Source: Prevotella melaninogenica (lineage in GTDB: Bacteria; Bacteroidota; Bacteroidia; Bacteroidales; Bacteroidaceae). From it: a stretch of 64,000 bases of DNA. The notes under the pieces are model-generated. The model did not search any database. It was given only the letters and a program-made list of their open reading frames with translations, and was not told the DNA's origin. Where the stretch lies: NCBI RefSeq assembly GCF_018127965.1, contig NZ_CP072349.1, positions 391,501-455,500 on the forward strand, in the 5' to 3' direction. Shown here piece by piece: positions 24,975 to 35,024 of the stretch; the first letter of the stretch is position 1; each line of letters starts with the position of its first letter. The position numbers were made by a program, and so were the translations under genes.

Positions 24975-25943
24975 CTATATTATTTGGTCGATTACAGAGA
25001 TAGGCAGCCCTACCTCTTCACTGATTTTTAATTTATCCCAGCCAAAACCCTTCATATCCTTAACTGCATCGATAGTCTTCTTGCGCAGCACCTTCAGATA
25101 GGTGAGTACGTTCATCTGCTCTATCTGTTTTGCATTTCCGAGCCCCTCCTTGGAGAGGTCGTAGAGGGCATCAGAAGCATCGGTGGTGATAGGCTGCTTG
25201 GGTTTATGAGCGAACTTAGACAGCAGAGAGAATGAAGTTTTACTGAATAGATAGTTGTTAAATGCTTGAAAATTAAACGATATAGCCGTAAGTGTTTCGA
25301 GTGGAAGTTTAGCGAAATCGTTAGCCAATTCGTGTGCACGCTCAGAATTGTACTCTTTCTCTGGATAGTATAGAATGGCAGCGAGCAGTGGCAACGACTC
25401 CTCACCTCTCTCGATAAGTCCCTGCGCCTCGACGTACTGAAGTGCTGAAAGTGAGCAGGTGAGCGTTCCAAAACTCGTCTCAATTCGATATCCAGGAAAG
25501 GAATGCCCATCAATCTGAACAGAAGGGATGAGTTGCGCACAGAAACAGAGGTCGATTACGTATTGATAATCGAGCCTGCGTAACACACGTGCAAGTGGAA
25601 TATTCAAGCGGTAAGGATCAATACGACGGCATAACTCGTAAGTATCCTCGTCGACACCATCCAAGACACTATTGTTATCAGGGTAGTTTATCTGAAACAT
25701 AAACGTAAGTTGTTCAGAGATTGCGACGAGGTTAGCAATTTGTTCCTCTGAATGGAACTTGCGCTTGTTCCAGCCCATGATATCGCATAACCAGTTAATC
25801 CGAACCTCTCCTGCGGAGAGTTCCCCTGCTGCCATACGAAGGAAGTCGCCTACAAGGCGGATGAACTGGCGGTCATTCATCGCATCCCAACGATTAGGAA
25901 TGCGATGTATGTCGCCTTTATATACAAGTTCGATATCTTTCAT
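24975..25943 (-). CDS. Late-operon protein, possible connector (322 aa)
   Basis: Mostly helical and soluble: WDAMNDRQFIRLVGDFLRMAAGELSAGEVRINWLCDIMGWNK, then ISEQLTFMFQINYPD, and a C-terminal DALYDLSKEGLGNAKQIEQMNVLTYLKVLRKK. It overlaps the previous gene by one base (25943). Location between portal-side genes and the neck-type genes suggests a virion assembly role. No catalytic motif or coiled coil of tape-measure type is present. Function not recognised. Confidence 0.6.
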   Translation of the reverse strand: MKDIELVYKGDIHRIPNRWDAMNDRQFIRLVGDFLRMAAGELSAGEVRINWLCDIMGWNKRKFHSEEQIANLVAISEQLTFMFQINYPDNNSVLDGVDEDTYELCRRIDPYRLNIPLARVLRRLDYQYVIDLCFCAQLIPSVQIDGHSFPGYRIETSFGTLTCSLSALQYVEAQGLIERGEESLPLLAAILYYPEKEYNSERAHELANDFAKLPLETLTAISFNFQAFNNYLFSKTSFSLLSKFAHKPKQPITTDASDALYDLSKEGLGNAKQIEQMNVLTYLKVLRKKTIDAVKDMKGFGWDKLKISEEVGLPISVIDQII

Positions 25944-26818
25944 TATGGCAACATTATAATATTATCATCAGGATGATTGTACGCTGAATTAGAGCAGAAA
26001 TCTGAGACCGTCTCAGAGGAGAGCAGTGTATCAGCATTAGAGAGGAGTTCTTCCGCCTCACGATCGAGGCGGTCGGCAAGTGCGAAGATAGCACTGGATT
26101 CATCCTTACCAGAGCGTGCAGCGTGACTATCATCGAAGAGGTTTCGAATCGTCGAAGGGAACTCGAGAATATCAAACCTACGGAGCGACTTTGCTATTGT
26201 CTTTTTCACCAAGGCAAGCAATAAGATAGGTCGAATGCGCTCTCTATTGTCATCTGTAAGTTTCTCGAAGTAAACCGACATAACTTCATCGAGTGTTTCC
26301 TTTTGTAAAGGAACAGTTCTGAAGAAGTAAAGATAAGATGCATCGATAGGGTAGATGGCATCCATCTGGTCCATAGTCTTTATTTCGCAACGTTCCAAGA
26401 TAGGGTAGTAAGGTGTCTTGCGCCACAACTCTGCAATCTCACCTTCAGTAGGTTCAGACAACAGTTGCACGAGCGTATCGATAGCGTTGCAATAATTTTC
26501 CGTGTAGGAACGCTTCATAGCCTCCAGCTCGTACTTATAAACATTGACTTCGCTCTTCCTTCGATTAACACTATCAAAGATGATTTGATTTGCCATGGTC
26601 ATGTTTGCCATGGCAGCACGCAGAGCTTCCATAAGAGGAGAGTCTTCTTTCTCTTTTAAAAGTTCATCGAACACAGTACGACTGATTACGGTTTCGATGC
26701 GCTTGCGAGCGGTAAGACCAGACGAACGCAAATCGTTCAGATCCATATTGGTTTCCACTCCAGGTGCATAAAGGCTGAAGGTGGAGAAGTTCTTAAAAAT
26801 GTCTACGAGTATGTTCAT
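25943..26818 (-). CDS. DUF6712-like head-tail connector candidate (291 aa)
   Basis: TNMDLNDLRSSGLTARKRIETVISRTVFDELL and several helices with ALRAAMANMTMANQIIF resemble the DUF6712-type proteins that follow the portal in Bacteroidota phages. Overlaps the portal gene by four bases. These proteins are thought to be structural, probably at the neck. Family assignment is tentative. Confidence 0.5.
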   Translation of the reverse strand: MNILVDIFKNFSTFSLYAPGVETNMDLNDLRSSGLTARKRIETVISRTVFDELLKEKEDSPLMEALRAAMANMTMANQIIFDSVNRRKSEVNVYKYELEAMKRSYTENYCNAIDTLVQLLSEPTEGEIAELWRKTPYYPILERCEIKTMDQMDAIYPIDASYLYFFRTVPLQKETLDEVMSVYFEKLTDDNRERIRPILLLALVKKTIAKSLRRFDILEFPSTIRNLFDDSHAARSGKDESSAIFALADRLDREAEELLSNADTLLSSETVSDFCSNSAYNHPDDNIIMLP

Positions 26819-28290
26819 GACTGCTGCTGATTTAGTCTATCTTTCGGTGCTACGTCTTCCTGTCTCTGTGGAACTTCACGATAGAAGCCTATGCGATAAC
26901 CCTGCTTATAGAGTTCTGGGAAGTTCAAGCGAAGAGCGAGATTAAACGGTTCTGCGCATATTTCGTCCTCTGGTGTGAGCGACATTATATAGATAAGGTA
27001 GTTATAGTATGCGTCAGAACCTGACTTGCTGATAACACCATCCTTGCTAACTGCTGTGATAGAGGCATCCAAACCTACGCTTGAAAGTAAGGCTTCTTCT
27101 GCTCGCTTATCGTAAGAAATCAAAGATTCGATATATTCCTTATACTTAAGGTCGATTGTTTCGATTCTCCACTGCTGCTCGTTTCCAGAACTGTCCATAA
27201 ACGAAATAGAAGAGTAAGCCTTGCCTTGGTTATCTGCCCCGCTCAGATAGTCGCCTATCTTACGAAGTTCTAATCGCATATACTCTACAAGTAACGATTC
27301 ACGATATTCAGTACCGATGCAGATACCGTTATACTTCACCAAATCCTGCTTCTTAGAAGAACGAATCTTATTCTCTTCACATAGCTTAACTAACTGATTG
27401 CGTTTGCTTGACACCCACGCATTCGGAATGATGATATGTATCTTCGCTGCAAGGGAATTACGCAAGAAGGAGTTAATATAAGAGGCGGTCTTATTACTAC
27501 CTTGAATATATGGACGTGCGCCCTGGTGGGTTTCGTTCACACCATAGAACTCGTCAACTGATTTCTCACGGTGGTGTGACACGGCAGCAAAGAGATAGTT
27601 GTCAACTTCTGACAATGCGAACTTAGGGTATATCTTGTAATTGCCTAAGCCGTATGTCCACCGTCCTACTGCTATGTTATTAAAGTCTCCATAGTTAATC
27701 TGATCATAGGCAACATCCTTACGGGTGGTAGCAAGACGGCAGTGCTTATTCTCTAATGGTTCAAGTCCAGCAACTGGTAACATACCAATACGCTTACCAC
27801 GTGAGAACCTCCACTTAACGAAGTAATCACCGAACCAGTAGTAGTTCTTGATACAAGTCTTAGCGAACTCCTGTGCGGATGTTTCCATACCACGCTCTTG
27901 CCAAGAGTTCAACCATTCATCCCACGTAGGTAGAGCGGTGTACTCACGTCGCAGCTTACCACCTTCTACTGTCTGCATATAGGCGCATGGTCCGTTACCA
28001 TAGAGCATCTTAATCTCCTTGCTATACAAGCGAGGCAGCAGGCGGTTCTGCTTAATCTCCATCGTTACCTCTTCACACAGTGCGTTGTTCATACCACGCA
28101 TACAGACCTGATAACCATTCACACTCATCCACTGGTGTTCATGTAGGCAAGTCTGTCTACCCTGTGGCACGAGTAGCCCTGGGCTTGTCGATAGCTCTCT
28201 CCCTTCTCCAATCTGAAAGGAGAAGGTATTGCCGTCCATGACGTAGAGTCCAGCGTTGCCGTGCAGTTCAATACTATCTGTCATAACCAA
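26815..28290 (-). CDS. Putative portal protein
   Basis: 491 residues. Placed directly downstream of the terminase and a 105-aa gene. WDEWLNSWQERGMETSAQEFAKTCIKNYYWFGDYFVKWRFSRGK and the wing-type helical C-terminal region (SYDKRAEEALLSSVGLDASITAVSKDGVISKSGSDAYYNYLIY) fit portal proteins, which form the dodecameric DNA gate at one capsid vertex. The portal family of Bacteroidota phages is divergent, so the call leans on size, position and these segments. Confidence 0.7.
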   Translation of the reverse strand: MVMTDSIELHGNAGLYVMDGNTFSFQIGEGRELSTSPGLLVPQGRQTCLHEHQWMSVNGYQVCMRGMNNALCEEVTMEIKQNRLLPRLYSKEIKMLYGNGPCAYMQTVEGGKLRREYTALPTWDEWLNSWQERGMETSAQEFAKTCIKNYYWFGDYFVKWRFSRGKRIGMLPVAGLEPLENKHCRLATTRKDVAYDQINYGDFNNIAVGRWTYGLGNYKIYPKFALSEVDNYLFAAVSHHREKSVDEFYGVNETHQGARPYIQGSNKTASYINSFLRNSLAAKIHIIIPNAWVSSKRNQLVKLCEENKIRSSKKQDLVKYNGICIGTEYRESLLVEYMRLELRKIGDYLSGADNQGKAYSSISFMDSSGNEQQWRIETIDLKYKEYIESLISYDKRAEEALLSSVGLDASITAVSKDGVISKSGSDAYYNYLIYIMSLTPEDEICAEPFNLALRLNFPELYKQGYRIGFYREVPQRQEDVAPKDRLNQQQS

Positions 28291-28598
28291 TTTATCTTAT
28301 GTAGTTTATATCCGTCTTGTGGAAAGCCCATGTATCTGATGAGTATGCGATAGCACATCTTTGGGTTTCCCTCTTGGTCCTCGAAGAGAAAGAAGTTCTC
28401 GGAGTCGACTTTGAAACACTCCTCTGGTAGTTGCGTGCGGTACTTGCAATGTTCCTTGACAACCATTTGCTCACCTGCCATACCCTGTGAGCGAGAGTAA
28501 GGGAAGAAGCAGATAGTGAAGTCACCTTGTGGTACTCTGCTTATCTCCCTTGCCCATTGCATTGCATCAATGCCGTTCAATTCAATTGTCTTCTCCAT
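28281..28598 (-). CDS. Conserved phage protein before the portal (105 aa)
   Basis: MEKTIELNGIDAMQWAREISRVPQGDFTICFFPYSRSQGMAGEQM...QEGNPKMCYRILIRYMGFPQDGYKLHKINWL, a compact alpha-beta protein. The ATG at 28598 is preferred because it gives a typical polar N-terminus; a start at 28700 would add an unlikely extension. Overlaps the portal start by ten bases. Seen, to my memory, beside portal genes in related phages. Function unknown. Confidence 0.6.
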   Translation of the reverse strand: MEKTIELNGIDAMQWAREISRVPQGDFTICFFPYSRSQGMAGEQMVVKEHCKYRTQLPEECFKVDSENFFLFEDQEGNPKMCYRILIRYMGFPQDGYKLHKINWL

Positions 28599-28865
28599 TA
28601 CTTGCGAAATTACTGAAAATCGCTGTGGGAACAAAGGACGATTTTCACCCCTCCCTGTCATATTTCCCAACTTTTGGAACGTTGCACCTCTTTTCCTCAA
28701 CTCAGCGGTGCGTGGTGATAAACGCCATTTGTTTATTTTTGATTTTGATTTTCAAAACGTAAACAGCTGAAACACAACAAAGTAAGTTTTTGACCTATGT
28801 AAATAGCCCCCGTTATTGTCGATTTTCAGATAATTTTTATATTACGTTCGCTACAATATTAGCCG

Positions 28866-30638
28866 TTAAATAGTAAGATTTTCGGGCAAATCGTCGGGAT
28901 AACTGCTTAATTCCTTTTTGATAAGGTCAGAATAAAGACCGTATAAAAGGTAAATCATCGCACTTGGAAGCTGTGTAGTTAGTCCTGGTCTTCGCTTGAG
29001 TTCCTCCTTCTTCTCTGAAGCCTTGTCGAGTTCTATTCTGCCGTTTGTTTTCTTCAACGGACTGATAAGAATAGCACTGCAAAGGTTAGGGCATTCGTTC
29101 TCATCTATTCGCACCTTTGGAAGCAAAGGGAGCTTCTCGCCAAAGAGCAACTGACAAAGACGGAACTGCTGCCAGTGGTAGATAGTAGGTGCACCGTCGT
29201 TGTAAAGGATAACTGAAAATCCGTAACTCTCTAAGGCTGCCTTCATCGTCAGTGAGTCAGTAGTTATCTGTTCTAATTCCTCACGTGTCTTGTTACCAGC
29301 ACGGTCGGGATAAAGGTGTATGACCTTGTTCACCGCATCAGTACCAAAGAATGAATACACCTGCTGCGCAAGGTTCTGCTGGTCATCGGGTATGTAAGCC
29401 CAAAACTCCTTGATGATATCGAAGCGACTACCATAGTCTTTCTTCTGTCCAACGATGAGCGACTGAAAGTTACCAGGATCGTAACCAATGTAGAGCGGTT
29501 CACGCTTATCGTAGTGGCGAAGATAGCGAGCGGTTAGGGTGAAGTGGTCCTTGAGGTTCAATTTCAAAATCTGGTCATAAATATAACTATCCTTGAACTG
29601 ATGTCGCTCGTGGTCGTAGGTAGTGAAGAACTTGTTAGTCACCTCCTTGTGTCGAATAGCACAGATAGCGGTCAAGAACTCATCCATGTCGAGCGTGTCG
29701 AGCTGGGTCTTGAAGAACTTAGGACCCAAGATGTCTTTATTGCAGAACGATGAAGCACGGATATAGTAGATTGCGTTCCTTCTCATATCCGCTAAGCGTG
29801 GTTTCCATCGGGCAACAAAAGCGTTAAGGCGTTCATTCTCCAGTCTGATTTTCTCCATTGTGACTGGGTTCTTCGTGTTGCGCAACTCCTGCTGGAGCAT
29901 AAACTGCTTATAGAGCGACTGGTTAATGGCAAGCGACATACTGGCTATCTCCTCGATGAGCTGTCGGTCCATCTTGTTTTCGTATTCTTCAAACCAATCA
30001 TCTTCACCAAGGTCGACACGTGCGGTATCACTCACACCTGTCACGCCTTCATAGTAAGCAGAGCGACGGATGTCCGCTGAACCACCACGGAGGGAAGGGA
30101 AGAGGCGTGACTTGAGTTTCTCACCGCTGTTGTGCTTCATCTCCTCGACGAATGCATGCACGGCATTACGACCAGCAACACTCTCAGGCTGATCAGAAGA
30201 AACCAACTGAAGGTGTGCACCATTGCGGAAGATGACCGAGTGCTTAGCGTAGGCAATAGGGTAGCGTGGTCGACGGAAGTGAGAAGGTAGCTTTGCTTCG
30301 CCCACCACATAGTCAATGCCATACTCCAACATTGCTCGCTGCTTACCATTCACGATGACAGGACGTGAGAACGAAGCCTGAATATTAGGCCAGACGTTCG
30401 TCATCAGCGCAACGTAAGTCTTATGCACAAGGAACGAAAGCTCACCAGGCATATCGTTCGTCACACGGATAAGACGTGGAACGATGACGCCCTCCGTCTT
30501 ACCCGTTGCACGAGCCCATTCTGCATAGAGCATATTCGGGTCGATGATGTTCGCCAACAGCTGAACACGGTTCATATAGTAGTGCTCAAAGTCGACTGCA
30601 GGCTGTTCGTTGTTTTGTGTTGTTAATTCGTCAGTCAT
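28866..30638 (-). CDS. Terminase large subunit
   Basis: 590 residues. The N-terminal ATPase has a Walker A-like loop ARATGKTEG near residue 45. The C-terminal half has a nuclease-type beta strand ending in Asp (YIGYDPGNFQSLIVGQKK), as in RNase H-like terminase nucleases, and later HLYPDRAGNK. This motor cuts concatemers and pumps DNA through the portal. Overlaps the upstream 215-aa gene by eight bases. About 270 bp of non-coding sequence separates it from the 105-aa gene. Confidence 0.85.
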   Translation of the reverse strand: MTDELTTQNNEQPAVDFEHYYMNRVQLLANIIDPNMLYAEWARATGKTEGVIVPRLIRVTNDMPGELSFLVHKTYVALMTNVWPNIQASFSRPVIVNGKQRAMLEYGIDYVVGEAKLPSHFRRPRYPIAYAKHSVIFRNGAHLQLVSSDQPESVAGRNAVHAFVEEMKHNSGEKLKSRLFPSLRGGSADIRRSAYYEGVTGVSDTARVDLGEDDWFEEYENKMDRQLIEEIASMSLAINQSLYKQFMLQQELRNTKNPVTMEKIRLENERLNAFVARWKPRLADMRRNAIYYIRASSFCNKDILGPKFFKTQLDTLDMDEFLTAICAIRHKEVTNKFFTTYDHERHQFKDSYIYDQILKLNLKDHFTLTARYLRHYDKREPLYIGYDPGNFQSLIVGQKKDYGSRFDIIKEFWAYIPDDQQNLAQQVYSFFGTDAVNKVIHLYPDRAGNKTREELEQITTDSLTMKAALESYGFSVILYNDGAPTIYHWQQFRLCQLLFGEKLPLLPKVRIDENECPNLCSAILISPLKKTNGRIELDKASEKKEELKRRPGLTTQLPSAMIYLLYGLYSDLIKKELSSYPDDLPENLTI

Positions 30639-31278
30639 TTGGAATCTCCTCTACTATTTCAGCGTCTTGAATGTCAGCATCACGCAGCAGTCGTTTCTTC
30701 TCCTTCTGCTCGATAGGCAGCGAGTCGATAAGCGTAACATAAAAGCCTTGATTGTGCTTTGCAGCAATGTCCTTGAGACTCTTCTTTGAGAAGCCAAGTT
30801 CCTCTGGACTTAACTCTGGAGAAATCAAGAAGAGAACTCCTAAGTCTCTATCTGCCTCTGCAATCTCAGAAGATCTACGACGACACTCAAGAGCAGCATC
30901 ATAACACGACTTCATACCTTTATAGTCGCGATTAAGAGCGCAGAGCTTAGCAAGGTCTTCATATTTGTTTGCAAAATTGCTCTCCCAAACCTTTATAGGG
31001 ACATTGCAGTCAACTTGGAAGTAGTTGATTGCCTGATAGATTCTCGCCATACAAGTGCGCTCTTCTATCTTTATTCGCTGCTCAGCGTTAATACGAAGTT
31101 TCAGTTTCTTAGCTGCTCTCGTAATATTACGCTCGTGTTCGAATATCTCAGCAGACCATTGTAGCTGTTGCAAGAATAGCTTAACATCTTGAGGTATGCC
31201 GTCACAATCTCCATTCGTCAAGAATGCAGATATTAGGTCAGGGTGGATGGAGTCTAACTTCTCAATTTCACTTTTCAT
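30631..31278 (-). CDS. Terminase-associated protein (215 aa)
   Basis: Helical and charged: KLFLQQLQWSAEIFEHERNITRAAKKLKLRINAEQRIK, then KYEDLAKLCALNRDYKGMKSCYDAALECRRRSSEIAEADRDL. It sits between the 109-aa gene and TerL, overlapping both by a few bases. Size and context fit a terminase small subunit or a packaging accessory protein, but I see no clear HTH. Confidence 0.55.
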   Translation of the reverse strand: MKSEIEKLDSIHPDLISAFLTNGDCDGIPQDVKLFLQQLQWSAEIFEHERNITRAAKKLKLRINAEQRIKIEERTCMARIYQAINYFQVDCNVPIKVWESNFANKYEDLAKLCALNRDYKGMKSCYDAALECRRRSSEIAEADRDLGVLFLISPELSPEELGFSKKSLKDIAAKHNQGFYVTLIDSLPIEQKEKKRLLRDADIQDAEIVEEIPND

Positions 31279-31604
31279 ATTCCAAAGAGTTTCATTCGTA
31301 GGTCTTTTTCTGCACGCTCATTCTTACGTTCCTCGAGTAAAGTAATAGAATCGTTATCTCCTTTCTCTGCCTTCTTAGCAAGTTCAGCGTCTATGTTATA
31401 CTCTCCAAGTGCGAGACCTTGTTGGTACGCCTCAAAATAAACATCACCAGGAAGAGTTATGCGGTATAGCAATGCTTCTCGCTTAGCTTTCCTTAAGGCA
31501 AGTAGCTGACAAATACGTTCGGGGGTATAGTTTAACGCCCCGAATGTTCTGACTTGATTTACATATTCATCTGATAGAATCTCTTTTACAACTAATTCTG
31601 ACAT
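31275..31604 (-). CDS. Small terminase-region protein with HTH-like start (109 aa)
   Basis: EYVNQVRTFGALNYTPERICQLLALRKAKREALLYRIT has the look of a helix-turn-helix (NYTPERICQLLAL). The rest is Glu-rich helix. DNA-recognising terminase small subunits have this size and arrangement. It overlaps the methyltransferase gene by 13 bases and the next gene by four, so all belong to one operon. Confidence 0.55.
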   Translation of the reverse strand: MSELVVKEILSDEYVNQVRTFGALNYTPERICQLLALRKAKREALLYRITLPGDVYFEAYQQGLALGEYNIDAELAKKAEKGDNDSITLLEERKNERAEKDLRMKLFGI

Positions 31605-32739
31605 AGAATTATTTTTTTAGTATCGTCTTCCGATAAGACTACACCATCTCTCTCTAACAGAATAGGCTGCTGTGGAAACATAGACATAAATCTTCGTACA
31701 GTTGCCGACACATATTTAGGATCTATTTCCATTCCATACCCAATGCGGTCTGTCTGCTGGCACGCCATAATGGTTGAACCTGACCCAGAGAACACATCTA
31801 CAACCACATCACCATTCTTCGTACTATTAGTAATAGGATACGCCATCAGCGCAATAGGTTTCATCGTCGGATGGATTCTGTTGGCTTTTGGTTTATCGAA
31901 ATTCCAAATGGTAGTCTGCTTTCTGTCGGAGTTCCAAAAGTGAGCAGCACCTGGTTTCCAACCATATAAGCAAGGCTCGTGTTGCCACTGATAATCTTGT
32001 CGACCCATTACAAGAGAGTCTTTAACCCAAATGCAGCACTGTGCTATTTTGAAGCCTGCTTCTCGAATAGCCCTACGGAAATTCTCACCTTCCGAGTCTG
32101 CGTGGAAGACGTAAAAAGAGCCACCAGCCTTGACAATGGAAAACATAACATTAAACACAGACTGCAAGAAACGAAGGAACAAGTCATTCTCCATAGAGTC
32201 GTTCTGTATGGTAAGTTTGCTATCGCCCCCACCTTCGTAATTGACATTATAAGGAGGATCAGTGAGAATCATATCAGCAACTCGTCCATTCATTAGTGTA
32301 ACGATATCGCTCTTAGACCGACAATCTCCGCACATCAATCTATTATTCCCAAGTCTGAAAATATCTCCAGGACGAGCAAACACTTCATTATCCTCTTGTG
32401 GAATTGTGTCAACAATATCTTCTTGAATATCAGTTGTGTCACTCTCTGATGCAAAGAGTTTATCGGTGCCGACAGAGAAGTCGTTTTGCTTTACTTCATA
32501 GCCAAGATTGAACTTAGCAAGATCATCGCCACTGATATTATACTTAGTGAATAGGAGAGTGTCTGGATTCTTCTGAGCGAACTCTGAATTATAGGCAGCA
32601 ATCTCTTCGACAGCTTCCTTCTTATTAGATGCTTGGATTTCCTCATAGGGAATCTCTGGAATCTTAAATCCATAGGAGCGAAGTCCAAGAAGAGCTTTGC
32701 GTCTTTGGTGTGCATCTATAATCCAAAGTTTACCTTTAG
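31592..32739 (-). pseudogene. ParB-like/DNA methyltransferase gene, 3' part (cut by IS)
   Basis: The frame 31592-32383 starts at an ATG and encodes 263 residues of an N4/N6 methyltransferase of the beta type: DPPYNVNYEG then FSGSGSTIMACQQTDRIGYGMEID. Reading on upstream without a stop gives GKLWIIDAHQRRKALLGLRSYGFKIPEI, a ParB-like N-terminal (nuclease-type) segment, up to the IS end at 32740. Joined to 34844-35019 the full gene would encode about 439 residues. The methyltransferase half might still be made from the internal ATG. Such ParB-MTase fusions commonly protect phage DNA or serve regulation. Confidence 0.85.
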
Positions 32740-34843
32740 CCCAAGTTTAACACCCACCTTCGCCTAATTGTTACTGTTACCGTACTTTCCTCGTTTTTCT
32801 TATGGGCTCTGTGTCCTACAAATTTTATTCTTTTTGAATGGTGAGTGTTTTAAGTCCAACTTATCGTATATTTGTTTTGCTTGCTTCGAAGGACTACTAC
32901 ATTGGCGCATCTCGATGGTTTCACCTAATGGATTCTTCCCTTTTGTGGTGACGAGCTTTTGGATGCTCATACGTCGTACTATCTCGGTCCAGTAACAGGA
33001 TTCTCCTTCTCGTTTTAATTGACAACGGATGGTGTTTACCACCCAGTAGGCTAATAAACCGAAGAAAAGGTGTGCATCGCTTCGCTCATCTTTCTGATGA
33101 TAGATAGGACGGAGGTTGAGATCATTCTTTAGTTGTCTGTTCGTACATTCTATCTCACGAATAAGATTGTAGTATTCCCATGTCACACGCTCAGAAAGTG
33201 TCCTGACATTGCTGCGGAGGAAATAGACTCCGTGACCAGATTCCATTTCCGAGAGGTCTTTTATCTCCCAGTCTACACGCAGCATCTGCTTGGGTTTCTT
33301 CTCGTTTTTTATGTAGCTAATCCGGTAGAACTTCGCTATAGAAGGGTACTTCTGTATGGCACGTCCTGTACGTTCAACAACCTTTTCATAGGTTTTTGTT
33401 CCACCTTTCTTGGAGATTCCTTCGTTTATCCTCTGCAGTTCCATCTCAAAACGCTCTCTCCAAACCCTGTTCATGGACGACTCTGTCATAGCTTTCGAAG
33501 GAGATGTTATTTCGAGATAATAATCCTTATCATCCTCTGTCTTAACCTCTTTCAGCGTTATCTTCTGCCGGCGGGCATCCATTACTGTAACGCTCTTGTT
33601 ATCATCACTGAGCGTATAGTCCTTCATTTTCGTACGGGATACGCAGAGATAATTGTAACCCTTTCTCTTTATTAGCTCCAAGTTCTCTTCCGTGGCAACA
33701 CCTGCATCCATGACAACGAGCGTATCCTTGCTTCGTGATGGATTCCTCTTTGCCAGCGTATCAATCATATTGGGTAGAGACTTGGAATCTGCTGTATTAC
33801 CCTCCAAGATAGAAGAATAACGTATAAAACCTTCTTTATTGATACATAATGCAAGTACAAGTAGCTTACAATCAGAGCGTTTTTCTTTTGAACGACCGAA
33901 CTTGGCTTTATCGCTATTACGCTTACTACCCTCGAAATAGAAGTTGGTTAAGTCGAAGAGCATCAACTTGTTGTCTATATTAAAGAGATCGTCAGTAACG
34001 CTGCACAAATGACGCTCTAACTGTTCCTTTAGTTCATATAACTTGTCAGTGATTTTATACAGAGAATTGATCCCTGGTGTCCAGCCAGGAGCTCCACTAT
34101 AAAGTTCAGCGGCAGCCGAGTTATCGCGCAAATAATAATAAGATGAACATTCAGAGACAGCATATACCGTACGGACAATCAATGCTGACAAAGCCGTGTG
34201 TATCGCATTCTCCGTCCACCCATTTTTGCGCAGAAAACCCTCTAACTGCAGCTTGTCTATTGTCTGCTTGCAGAGCCACTCTGCGCCAACATTCCTTGCG
34301 TCAGTATAGTTTGCCGTCTCAAGGTCAATATAGTTCTCATATTTTCTCAGCGACTTCTGCTCTTCCTTATTAAACCGATCGATTCCACCTTCTTTCTCCA
34401 TACGGCTCCACCATTCGTCAGCCTTTGCCTGTTCAATAGGAGTAAGTCCGTCAAGATGTTTTTTAAAAAGCGAGGGTGTACTTCTGGTTTTGAAGCGTTC
34501 GGTAAGAGCGTATGCAATTTTTCGAACCTGTACAGCAGTAAGTGAAGGTTCAAAACCGATGTTCAACAGAATTAGCGAGTGTACATGACCCTGCACATCA
34601 CGATATGACTCCTTGATGCGATAATAAGGAGCCATGTCGCCTGTGGCAGGGTTGAATCGTGTCTGTACATTTGCGTGCATGAGTGCAAAGTAACAAAATA
34701 ATTTTGATATGGCTGTGTCCTACAAATCAGATTTTACTCCTCGCAACAATACCCTATACTTGATTATCAATCATTTATCAAATTGATACTACACAAAACA
34801 TCCCGAAAATTTATGAAAAATAATTTTGCCTGTTAAACTTGGG
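32740..34843 (-). mobile_element. DDE insertion sequence (2104 bp, IS4/IS1634-like)
   Basis: Ends CCCAAGTTTAACA (32740-32752) and TGTTAAACTTGGG (34831-34843) are exact inverted repeats. The flanks are TTAG at 32736-32739 and 34844-34847, a 4-bp target duplication. Removing the element and one TTAG restores an in-frame ParB-MTase gene, which proves the boundaries. Confidence 0.92.
32800..34680 (-). CDS. IS4/IS1634-superfamily transposase
   Basis: 626 residues. DDE residues sit in LFDLTNFYFEG (first Asp), VVMDAGVATEENL (second Asp) and IECTNRQLKNDL (Glu with the following Lys six residues on, the E(6)K hallmark of this superfamily). The large beta-rich insert between the second Asp and the Glu also fits. 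Encoded antisense to the element orientation used here but in the same direction as the interrupted gene. Length and intact motifs suggest the element was recently active. Confidence 0.9.
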   Translation of the reverse strand: MHANVQTRFNPATGDMAPYYRIKESYRDVQGHVHSLILLNIGFEPSLTAVQVRKIAYALTERFKTRSTPSLFKKHLDGLTPIEQAKADEWWSRMEKEGGIDRFNKEEQKSLRKYENYIDLETANYTDARNVGAEWLCKQTIDKLQLEGFLRKNGWTENAIHTALSALIVRTVYAVSECSSYYYLRDNSAAAELYSGAPGWTPGINSLYKITDKLYELKEQLERHLCSVTDDLFNIDNKLMLFDLTNFYFEGSKRNSDKAKFGRSKEKRSDCKLLVLALCINKEGFIRYSSILEGNTADSKSLPNMIDTLAKRNPSRSKDTLVVMDAGVATEENLELIKRKGYNYLCVSRTKMKDYTLSDDNKSVTVMDARRQKITLKEVKTEDDKDYYLEITSPSKAMTESSMNRVWRERFEMELQRINEGISKKGGTKTYEKVVERTGRAIQKYPSIAKFYRISYIKNEKKPKQMLRVDWEIKDLSEMESGHGVYFLRSNVRTLSERVTWEYYNLIREIECTNRQLKNDLNLRPIYHQKDERSDAHLFFGLLAYWVVNTIRCQLKREGESCYWTEIVRRMSIQKLVTTKGKNPLGETIEMRQCSSPSKQAKQIYDKLDLKHSPFKKNKICRTQSP

Positions 34844-35019
34844 TTAGAATCTTTCCATACTTTGAATGAATACTTGAAACCTCGAGTGATAATGAGCATC
34901 TGAAGTTTCGATAATTTGTCTGCATCAGGCTTTTTGAAGTCTTCCTGAAGTTCGATAAAAGAATCCAGCGGGGCAGTAGGCAAACCGCCCAAATTAAAAA
35001 CTTTTATACTATTTTCCAT
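34844..35019 (-). pseudogene. ParB-like/DNA methyltransferase gene, 5' part
   Basis: Starts MENSIKVFNLGGLPTAPLDS, then FIELQEDFKKPDADKLSKLQ and MLIITRGFKYSFKVWKDS, the first ParB-fold segment. The reading frame that continues past the IS end into NPSLTGKIIF is IS-encoded. The restored junction reads KDSKGKLWIIDAHQRRK. Starts six bases after the end of the next gene upstream. Confidence 0.85.
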
Positions 35020-35024
35020 TGTAA

